Source of the DNA: DATFMH01 sp035267045
GTDB lineage: Bacteria; Bacteroidota; Rhodothermia; Balneolales; DATFMH01
DNA: 18,717 nucleotides
Reading direction: 5' to 3'
NCBI GenBank assembly: GCA_035267045.1
Contig: DATFMH010000041.1
Coordinates: forward strand, 1-18,717
A program made the translations under genes and the position numbers. This document shows, one piece after another, positions 12,493-18,717 of the stretch. Below the pieces are notes generated by a model. The model did no database searches, was not told where the DNA came from, and was given only the letters and a program-made list of their open reading frames with translations. The stretch's first letter is position 1. Each line of letters starts with the position of its first letter.

Positions 12493-13041
12493 ATGCCCGA
12501 AACAAAAGCCAGGCTCTTATCTGAAGAGGAAATAAGCCGCATTTTAATGCGATTTGCTCATCAATTCGGTGAACCCTATGATGATCTTTCCAATTTAGCT
12601 ATTATCGGGATGCAGACGAGGGGTGTTTATATTGCCAAAAGGATTCAGAAAAACATTAAAAAGGCATATGGTGTGAATATTCCGGTCGGTGTATTGGATG
12701 TATCTTTCTATCGTGACGATTACCGTTCGAAAATGAAAATGCCAACTGTTAAAGTGACCGAGATACCATTCAATATTTATGGCAAGGATTTGATATTAGT
12801 GGATGATGTGCTATTCACCGGAAGAACGGTACGCTCTGCGTTGGATGCATTGACAGCCTTTGGCCGGCCAAAAACAATCCGTTTTTGTTGTATGATAGAT
12901 CGTGGGCTTAGGGAATTACCGATTACCGCCGATTATGTCGGATTGCATGTACCTACTCAATCGAGCGAAGAAGTAAGAGTTTATGTCAAAGAACTTGATA
13001 ATGAGGATGCGGTCTATTTAGTGGATACTTCAAATGAATAA
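12493..13041 (+). CDS. pyrR: Bifunctional pyrimidine regulator / uracil phosphoribosyltransferase PyrR
   Basis: A 182-residue type I phosphoribosyltransferase. The PRPP loop LILVDDVLFTGRTVRSAL (about 100-117) is the PyrR form of the family signature, and the LDVSFYRDDYR block (68-78) and the IDRGLRELPI segment (135-144) are also PyrR-specific. In Bacillus, PyrR binds leader RNA of pyr genes in response to UMP, and it can make UMP from uracil and PRPP. No Bacillus-type attenuator is seen before this gene. pyrB follows after 22 bases, so the two are one operon. The ATG lacks a Shine-Dalgarno sequence. Length and motifs are complete. Regulation at the RNA level in this organism is inference; the UPRT fold is firm. 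Confidence 0.93.
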   Translation: MPETKARLLSEEEISRILMRFAHQFGEPYDDLSNLAIIGMQTRGVYIAKRIQKNIKKAYGVNIPVGVLDVSFYRDDYRSKMKMPTVKVTEIPFNIYGKDLILVDDVLFTGRTVRSALDALTAFGRPKTIRFCCMIDRGLRELPITADYVGLHVPTQSSEEVRVYVKELDNEDAVYLVDTSNE

Positions 13042-13063
13042 TAAGCAGTGGTGAAAAACCATA

Positions 13064-14008
13064 ATGAGTGATTTACAATCGCCTTACGAATTTAAACATA
13101 AACACCTGCTGGGGTTGAAAGATTACAGCGGGGATGATATTCGCTATGTTTTGGATCAAGCGAGACATTTCAGGGACATCCTGGACCGGCCGGTTCCTAA
13201 GGTGCCAACATTACGTGATAAAACGATCGTAAATCTTTTTTATGAGAATAGTACACGAACCCGTATATCGTTCGAACTGGCACAGAAGAGGATGGGAGCC
13301 GATGTCGTTAACTTTTCAAAAAGTGCTTCGAGTACGAAAAAAGGGGAATCACTTAAAGATACGATTCGTAATATTGAATCCATGAAAATAGATATGGTGG
13401 TTGTCCGGCATGAGAGTCCGGGTGTGCCACATTACCTGACACGCTGTGTCTCCGCTTCCATCATAAACGCCGGTGACGGCGCTCACGAGCATCCAACACA
13501 GGCGTTGTTGGATATGTTCTCCATGAAACAACGTTTAGGTGAACTAAAGGGTAGGAAAATAGCCATAATCGGAGATATTACACACAGTCGGGTTGTTCGA
13601 TCGAATATTATAGGATTGCGTAAGTTAGGTGCCAAGGTTACCGTTTGCGGACCCAAAACACTCATGCCTCTTTATGCTGAAGAGTTGGGTGCGAATGTAT
13701 CCTATAACCTGGAAGAGACCTTAGCCTGGTGTGATGTCGCTATGGCTTTACGTATTCAATTGGAGCGGCAGGAGAGCGGGCTTTTTCCAAGTATTCGTGA
13801 ATATCATCAACGGTTTGGTATCAAGCGTCAGCATCTGGAAGAATATCCTGATTTTATCATAATGCATCCCGGACCGGTTAATAGGGGAGTTGAGATGGAG
13901 AGTGAAGTAGCCGATAGTGACCGCGCTATTATACTCAATCAGGTGACCAATGGTGTGGCAGTTAGGATGGCCGTATTATATCTCCTGACAGGTGGTATGA
14001 GAGTGTGA
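13064..14008 (+). CDS. pyrB: Aspartate carbamoyltransferase catalytic chain
   Basis: Catalyses carbamoyl phosphate + L-aspartate to N-carbamoyl-L-aspartate, the committed step of pyrimidine synthesis. The 314 residues match the catalytic chain. The carbamoyl phosphate site STRTRISFE (63-71), the mobile loop with SSTKKGE (about 89-95), HEHPTQALLDM (141-151), the aspartate-binding MHPGPVNRG (about 266-274) and IGDITHSRV of the second domain are all present. No pyrI follows, so it is the form that works without a regulatory chain or with another partner; in related genomes pyrC often follows, but here the next gene is on the other strand. The gene shares an operon with pyrR. G+C is higher than in the flippase and beta-helix genes, as expected of core genome. 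Confidence 0.96.
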   Translation: MSDLQSPYEFKHKHLLGLKDYSGDDIRYVLDQARHFRDILDRPVPKVPTLRDKTIVNLFYENSTRTRISFELAQKRMGADVVNFSKSASSTKKGESLKDTIRNIESMKIDMVVVRHESPGVPHYLTRCVSASIINAGDGAHEHPTQALLDMFSMKQRLGELKGRKIAIIGDITHSRVVRSNIIGLRKLGAKVTVCGPKTLMPLYAEELGANVSYNLEETLAWCDVAMALRIQLERQESGLFPSIREYHQRFGIKRQHLEEYPDFIIMHPGPVNRGVEMESEVADSDRAIILNQVTNGVAVRMAVLYLLTGGMRV

Positions 14009-14056
14009 GGATTTGTAAACAAAAGTTACACGATTGTCTCTCAACAAGCGAATAAC

Positions 14057-14072
14057 TAATATTCAGATATTA
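14057..14072. terminator. Weak AT hairpin between convergent pyrB and sulfotransferase genes
   Basis: taatat (14057-14062) pairs with atatta (14067-14072) around tcag. It lies in the 89-base gap between facing genes. The stem is all A-T and no strong T-run follows, so terminator function is doubtful. Confidence 0.25.
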
Positions 14073-14097
14073 ATTATTTAAGCTGAGGGATAAATTT

Positions 14098-15036
14098 TTA
14101 TACATAGAAGCGGTTAAAAGCGTTAGAGTCATTTACAAGTGATTGTATATGATCGATCTCATCCTTAGATAGTTCCCTTTTCCATTTATCCACCAGCTCC
14201 AAAGCATTTTTCGCCTGTACAATGCTCAGATCACCATGCTGAGTTATTGTATCTTGTCCACTTGTGTATTTATCGATGGCTTTTCGAATCTGTTGTGTAT
14301 ATGACAAGTTTAGGTAAGTGAAGATGTCTTCAAACTCTTTATGCGGATGGATACAGAGATTCTCATGTGTGACAAAGCGTATATGATGGGGATATTTTTC
14401 ATGCAGTTCTAATAAATAATCATATGCAGCCATCCATATTAATGCGGACTCGCTGTGTATATCGCTGTTCGTCATATCATAGTTTCGCATCAAATCGGCT
14501 ATCCGGTCTTGATATAAATCCTTTTGGTACCACCAATCCGGATTAAATCTCCAGTTTAATTTTTTCCGGGATAATGAGACAGCGGCGGGATGGCGGATCA
14601 CTACGATAGTTTTAAAATCAAATTCCTGAATTAAAAATTCTGTTAAAAAAAAGCTTGCCGGATCTTTTATAAGTATCGTAGTGTTTGGATTGAGTAATGC
14701 CTGGAGTTGTGATCTTTTATACTTCAGATAACTGCGGTTGATACCGGCGTGCTTTATGATTTTAATAAAAAAAGGATCGGTTGGATTCAGGGTTTTCGTA
14801 GACTTTAATTTTCTCAATTTTAACGTGTCACTCACAAAATTACGATACCATTCTCTTTTATCCGGGGAACTGGAGGGCCCAACATACGGATAGAATTGTG
14901 TTAACCGCCTTCTGGATTTAGAATTAAATGGTTCCCATAAATATAATATATCCCTGGAAAGGCTGATGCATTTACCTGTGAATGTCGTACCACTTCGGGG
15001 TACTCCTGTAATTAAAATTTTTTGTTCCCAATGCAT
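14098..15036 (-). CDS. PAPS-dependent sulfotransferase family protein
   Basis: A 312-residue P-loop-like sulfotransferase. The 5'-phosphosulfate loop GVPRSGTTFTGK (11-22) and the 3'-phosphate site IVVIRHPAAVSLSRKK (about 144-159, with Arg148 and Ser154) are clear. Between them lies LIKDPASFFL (122-131), usual in bacterial members. These enzymes move sulfate from PAPS to a hydroxyl, often on a sugar. As the last gene of a glycosyltransferase operon it probably sulfates a polysaccharide or glycolipid, which is inference from context. It follows the third glycosyltransferase after 24 bases. The ATG at 15034-15036 gives the PRSGTT loop at the expected distance from the N-terminus. PAPS synthesis genes are not in the window. 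Confidence 0.88.
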   Translation of the reverse strand: MHWEQKILITGVPRSGTTFTGKCISLSRDILYLWEPFNSKSRRRLTQFYPYVGPSSSPDKREWYRNFVSDTLKLRKLKSTKTLNPTDPFFIKIIKHAGINRSYLKYKRSQLQALLNPNTTILIKDPASFFLTEFLIQEFDFKTIVVIRHPAAVSLSRKKLNWRFNPDWWYQKDLYQDRIADLMRNYDMTNSDIHSESALIWMAAYDYLLELHEKYPHHIRFVTHENLCIHPHKEFEDIFTYLNLSYTQQIRKAIDKYTSGQDTITQHGDLSIVQAKNALELVDKWKRELSKDEIDHIQSLVNDSNAFNRFYV

Positions 15037-15060
15037 AGAAAAAGGGATCAGGTTACAGAG

Positions 15061-16212
15061 TTAAGAAATAGATGCATCTTCATCATAACATGCTTTTAAA
15101 ATCGGGACTCCTTTATCCCATGAATATTTTTCCACCGACTTACGGCAGTTCTTATGTATCATTTCGGGATCCTTTTTTAAAAGATACGTAACAGCGTCAC
15201 ATAATTTGTCAATATCATTTTTAGGGACAAGCTTACCGTTGAAATCATCTTCAATTAGCATAGGTAGCCCGCCGACTTTATACCCTGCTACCGGAATTCC
15301 CAGCGTTAATGCTGTTATTACAGCTCCGCTTTGTTCAATGTCCTTATAGGGAGCAAGAATCAGCCGGCATTGTTTATATAACCGGATCATTTCTTCTTCC
15401 TTTAATAATCGATAAATTCTCTTAACATTATTTTCCAGTTTATACGACGTTATTAATTCATCCAGGTGCTTCAAATATCCGGCAGGACCGTCACCGGCAA
15501 TAATCAATGAAAATTTCTCATCCTTATTCAACAGTTTTCGAAGTAGTTCAATCGCGTCATCCACACCCTTATATGGCCTTATCACACCTATCATACCCAG
15601 TGTTTTTTTATTGCGATCAGCTATTGGTTTATCATCCGCCCATTCATCGAATAATGGTCCGTGCGGCATAAGGATCATTTTTGAAATGGGAATATCAAAT
15701 CTTGCTTTCAGGTCCTGTTTCGTTTTTACGGTATGAACAATTAATTTGGGTACCATGTTGTATAGTCTGCCATAACGATGTTGTATCTTTAAGGAAGAAT
15801 GATCGTGTGGAAGGATATTATGAACTTCATATATGACATTTGAATTCCGGGATAGTAAACGTTTGAGGAAAAAAAGATCCATGGAACCATAGCGAAGCAT
15901 CGGAAGCCACTGAATGTGAATGGCATGATAGGACGGGGCAATCCATAATGTATGGATCCAGTTACAAACATATTCAAGTAATTTCAGAATATTTTTTAAA
16001 GGACCATTTCTTAAATATTGAGACCGATCGATAATATTCGTGTATGAAATAATGAGTCCGCTGTTACTGATATTTCCGTTTGTTCGATTGATGCCTGATA
16101 TAACAGATTCATAACCGTTACGTCTCAACGCGTCGTTTATATAAGCTGTATAAACAGGGATTGTCGCGGTAAGATCAATGAGTAAAATTTTATTTTTAAT
16201 ATTGGTATTCAT
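15061..16212 (-). CDS. Glycosyltransferase, GT4-like (GT-B fold)
   Basis: A 383-residue GT-B enzyme that adds a sugar from a nucleotide donor, probably at the inner face of the membrane. The C-terminal donor domain shows MIGVIRPYKGVDDAI (about 207-221), FSLIIAGDGPAG (234-245), and the LAPYKDIEQSGAVITALTLG and IPVAGYKVGGLP segments (about 286-317). The N-terminal acceptor half has the usual IYEVHNILPHD motif (127-137) and HIQWLPML. The Glu of the family's EX7E pattern is seen once (Glu293), but its second partner position is Ala, so the catalytic arrangement may differ. The ATG overlaps the upstream stop as ATGA (16209-16212), so translation is coupled. Sugar and linkage cannot be told. Confidence 0.88.
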   Translation of the reverse strand: MNTNIKNKILLIDLTATIPVYTAYINDALRRNGYESVISGINRTNGNISNSGLIISYTNIIDRSQYLRNGPLKNILKLLEYVCNWIHTLWIAPSYHAIHIQWLPMLRYGSMDLFFLKRLLSRNSNVIYEVHNILPHDHSSLKIQHRYGRLYNMVPKLIVHTVKTKQDLKARFDIPISKMILMPHGPLFDEWADDKPIADRNKKTLGMIGVIRPYKGVDDAIELLRKLLNKDEKFSLIIAGDGPAGYLKHLDELITSYKLENNVKRIYRLLKEEEMIRLYKQCRLILAPYKDIEQSGAVITALTLGIPVAGYKVGGLPMLIEDDFNGKLVPKNDIDKLCDAVTYLLKKDPEMIHKNCRKSVEKYSWDKGVPILKACYDEDASIS

Positions 16213-17405
16213 TTTTCCAGATCTGCCGGAATTGTATGGAAAATATCCTGGTAGATGTCATGCCATTGTTTACGAATAAATTCATCTGAAAAAGGTTCAT
16301 CATGTGATTTATTCCATGAACAGAGTGATTTTTTCTTTAAAAGGCCACGGTTATGAGAAAGTTCATTTATGGAATCCTGCAGGAACGCTGTGAGGCGTAG
16401 ATTAGGTATATCATTCAACAATTTTTTTTCATTTTTCCAGTAATCAGGATTAGGGATGCCCTGAGCGGTAAAATAAGGTTTGGGAGGATCTGTCAAATAC
16501 CCGTTTTCAGGCGTAACCATTTCAGGCAAGGCATATAAATTGGTACCTATAACCGTCAGACCTGCTTTAATGGCTTCCAGAACCACGATACCGAAACTAT
16601 CTTTGTAGCTTGGATGCAGCAGTACGTGAGAGCGTGCGTATATTTGTGATAGCTCGTCTGGAACGAGGTTAAACTCAATGAGTGAAACCATGTCCCCCAA
16701 ATTTAAAATGCGTCGTTGCCAGTAAGCGGGAATACGGTCGCGTTTGGTAACCAGCGTCAGGTGAATGGATAAATCCCTAAGTTGTTCGACAGCGGTAATA
16801 ATCTCCGCTCCGCCTTTTAGTAAAAAATCAGAAGAGACAAACAAGGCCTGGAGTACCGGCTCTTCACAACGTTTCCTTATTTTTTCTTCAGTCACATTGG
16901 CATTGGAAGGTAAGTAAGGGTAAATGCGGTATTTTGTTTTATTGAAACCGGGAATCAGTTTGTCTACTGTTCGATAACAGGCATCAGACATACAGATCAC
17001 CGCTTTGAGATTATCATCCTGTATATATTTTTTGATCTTTTTTCTGCCCAAAAAAGTTTTAACACGACGGAGGTCATAATGATAATGCGCTGTCGGATTT
17101 TCTAGGTATATAATATAGGGTATGCCTGTAGTTCGTACCAACCGGTTATAGGTTTGAATCGCATCTATATTTTGATCATGTTTAACAATGATCCGGAAGA
17201 TCAATCCCAAATAATCTCCGAACGTGCTATGCCAGATTTTCAACGGAAGTTTTACATACCATGGTTTTGTTTCGAAAAAAAAAGGTTGGCCTGATTTATT
17301 TTGAAATGAATATGAAATGCCTTCGGGTGGATTATCAATGAGATATTTTTGGAATCCTCTCAAATATTTTCCCGCAAATAATATTTGTAGATCATCGTCG
17401 GCCAT
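16209..17405 (-). CDS. Glycosyltransferase family 4
   Basis: A 398-residue GT-B glycosyltransferase. The linker and donor domain are seen in LQALFVSSDFLLKGGAEII, followed by LSIHLTLVTKRDRIP and the donor signature HPSYKDSFGIVVLEAIKAG, then TVIGTNLYALPEMV. The N-terminal half has TTGIPYIIYLENP and the AVICMSDACYRTVDK stretch common before the interdomain linker. Its start overlaps the end of the preceding gene by 14 bases (17392-17405) and its stop overlaps the next start by four. It is thus a middle gene of a tightly packed operon. Donor and acceptor are unknown. Confidence 0.88.
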   Translation of the reverse strand: MADDDLQILFAGKYLRGFQKYLIDNPPEGISYSFQNKSGQPFFFETKPWYVKLPLKIWHSTFGDYLGLIFRIIVKHDQNIDAIQTYNRLVRTTGIPYIIYLENPTAHYHYDLRRVKTFLGRKKIKKYIQDDNLKAVICMSDACYRTVDKLIPGFNKTKYRIYPYLPSNANVTEEKIRKRCEEPVLQALFVSSDFLLKGGAEIITAVEQLRDLSIHLTLVTKRDRIPAYWQRRILNLGDMVSLIEFNLVPDELSQIYARSHVLLHPSYKDSFGIVVLEAIKAGLTVIGTNLYALPEMVTPENGYLTDPPKPYFTAQGIPNPDYWKNEKKLLNDIPNLRLTAFLQDSINELSHNRGLLKKKSLCSWNKSHDEPFSDEFIRKQWHDIYQDIFHTIPADLEK

Positions 17406-18630
17406 TACTCGACACCAATTCTTTTAATAATTCCGAAAGGCTGGCATTCAGTTGCTTTCTTGAGTAGTGTTTAACTATATATTCACGGGCGTTTGAAGCT
17501 AATTGCTTCATGGTATCTTTTTCAGTTTTCAATTCCTTAATTTTATCTGCTAACAACTTGGGTTGTTCCGGTTCTATAGTAAAAACGGAACAGATACGAT
17601 CACCGATCATTTTCATTAGCCCACGGCCGGTGGTTATGACCGGAGTATTACAGGCCAGGTACTCATAAAATTTGACAGTCATTATGGATTCGAATATTTC
17701 ATAATCGTAGATCGGGTTGATCGCTACATCGAACGATGAGATATAAGCCGGGATCTTGTCGTGATTTTTCAATCCAAGCCAGATAAGATTATTCGGTTTC
17801 TCCTGTTCTAATGCATTCAGGAATGTTTGCCGTTGCCCCCCGTCTCCAATAATGATAAACTCAATATCCGGATCATCTTCACATAATTTCGCAGCTTTAA
17901 CAACAGTTCTCAAATCATGGATCACACTGAGAGATCCCACATAACCAACACGAAACTTATGTTTATCGAGCGGTTCGTCTATGATCGCCTCGGGATGGTC
18001 GACAGGTTTAAATAAATCGAGATCCACTCCATTTGATATTACGGAAATATTTTTTCCGGGGGCTCTTTTACGGATGATATCGGCTGAAGCATCCGTCACC
18101 GGTACTATCAGATCGGATTGTTTATACAGCCATCGTTCCACTGTCTTTGAAATTTTATACATCAGGGATTTTTTGTCGACAGATCCGATATCGACAGCCG
18201 CATCCGGCCAAATATCACGTATTTCCAGGACAAATTGTGATCTTAATAACTTTGCTATCAGGCACCCGGCCACAGCGGCAAATATGGGAGGGGAACTGGC
18301 ATAAACGATATCATATTTTTTCGGGTGTTGAACAACATACAATAGAGAAGTGAATAAAAAAGTGATGAATAAACACAGTTTTTCCACATTATTTGATCGG
18401 GCATTGGCCCAAACCCATACGCGGTGTATAAATGCATTATGATACCTGTCCAGGGTATGAAATCTTTTCTTATAACCTTTCGAAATGGATCCGGTTGGAT
18501 AATTCGGTAATTCCGATATGACTTCGATCTCCCAATCAAGTTCACTTAAATACCTGACGATAGTCTCGCTCCGGGTAGCACCGGCTCCGATTTCAGGTGG
18601 AAAATATTGAGATATTAACAGCAGCTTCAT
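17392..18630 (-). CDS. Glycosyltransferase family 4, WbuB/WcaI-like
   Basis: A 412-residue GT4 enzyme with the N-terminal pattern of the WbuB/WcaI group: LLLISQYFPPEIGAGATR (3-20), SELPNYPTGSI, YDIVYASSPPIF and FVLEIRDIWPDAA. WbuB adds N-acetyl-L-fucosamine in some E. coli O-antigens; that does not fix the sugar here. The donor domain shows VGYVGSLSVIHDLRTVV, FIIIGDGGQR and SIMTVKFYEYLACNTPV. It is the first gene of the visible operon; 53-86 bases of AT-rich DNA upstream may hold a promoter, or the operon may begin outside the window. Its stop lies inside the next gene's start region. Confidence 0.9.
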   Translation of the reverse strand: MKLLLISQYFPPEIGAGATRSETIVRYLSELDWEIEVISELPNYPTGSISKGYKKRFHTLDRYHNAFIHRVWVWANARSNNVEKLCLFITFLFTSLLYVVQHPKKYDIVYASSPPIFAAVAGCLIAKLLRSQFVLEIRDIWPDAAVDIGSVDKKSLMYKISKTVERWLYKQSDLIVPVTDASADIIRKRAPGKNISVISNGVDLDLFKPVDHPEAIIDEPLDKHKFRVGYVGSLSVIHDLRTVVKAAKLCEDDPDIEFIIIGDGGQRQTFLNALEQEKPNNLIWLGLKNHDKIPAYISSFDVAINPIYDYEIFESIMTVKFYEYLACNTPVITTGRGLMKMIGDRICSVFTIEPEQPKLLADKIKELKTEKDTMKQLASNAREYIVKHYSRKQLNASLSELLKELVSSNGRR

Positions 18631-18717
18631 TTAGTTCAAATTCACAATTGAATCAAAATATTAATATAAAAATAAACAGCGTTTTATATCATGCCCCCAT
18701 GTTCTTGTAAGAAAGAT
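18631..18717. other. Region upstream of the first glycosyltransferase, window edge
   Basis: AT-rich leader. On the minus strand a frame from the window edge ends at TAA 18684-18686 after ten codons and could be the tail of another polysaccharide gene, but this is too short to identify. I see no promoter that I could defend. Confidence 0.3.

Noticed and set aside
18684..18717. Tail of another gene entering from the right edge on the minus strand
   Set aside because: Only ten codons before a stop, and other frames are also briefly open; cannot be told from chance.
1..18717. CRISPR array, insertion sequence or prophage
   Set aside because: No regularly spaced repeats, no transposase or integrase frame and no phage structural gene was seen on either strand; the beta-helix gene alone is not enough.

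Overview
The window (18,717 bases) looks like chromosomal accessory DNA from a member of the Bacteroidota/Balneolota (FCB) group. The basis is indirect. There is a secreted protein with the GxGYxYP signature, a family largely found in Bacteroidota. A YghO-like acyltransferase and a pyrR-pyrB pair are present. Shine-Dalgarno sequences are weak or absent before most genes, and one intergenic element resembles the imperfect inverted repeats that are common in such genomes. The sulfotransferase in the polysaccharide block would suit a marine or saline habitat, but that is inference. I saw no rRNA, tRNA, CRISPR array, transposase or phage structural module.

Layout. 1-881 (-): 5'-proximal part of a PAS sensor histidine kinase, cut by the window edge. 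1199-1696 (-): DinB-like protein. 2452-3576 (+): YghO-like GNAT acyltransferase. 3685-4254 (-): ClpP-family protein whose catalytic Asp appears to be Asn. 4369-4851 (-): short AraC-type regulator. 4993-5100 (-): C-terminal remnant of a VOC/glyoxalase gene. 5218-5332: imperfect inverted repeat. 5502-8951 (-): three-gene unit of a GmhB/HisB-N-like HAD phosphatase, a second HAD protein coupled through a GTGA overlap, and a secreted GxGYxYP putative glycoside hydrolase. 9590-10594 (+): visibly AT-rich, orphan parallel beta-helix protein. 10730-12193 (-): Wzx-type flippase, convergent with the beta-helix gene and ending inside a 15-bp perfect hairpin. 12493-14008 (+): pyrR-pyrB. 14098-18630 (-): three GT4 glycosyltransferases followed by a sulfotransferase, packed with overlaps as one operon.

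How it works together. The minus-strand flippase and the glycosyltransferase/sulfotransferase operon together look like part of a surface polysaccharide (O-antigen or exopolysaccharide) locus. A housekeeping pyrimidine operon on the opposite strand separates them. The unit at 5502-8951 may also serve sugar or glycan metabolism.

The most unusual points are: the low-GC beta-helix gene with no visible export signal; several enzymes that keep their fold motifs but lack a textbook catalytic or metal ligand (ClpP-like, GmhB-like, HAD, DinB-like); and pyrRB lying inside a polysaccharide locus. I found no clear evidence for a wholly new defence or mobile system here.
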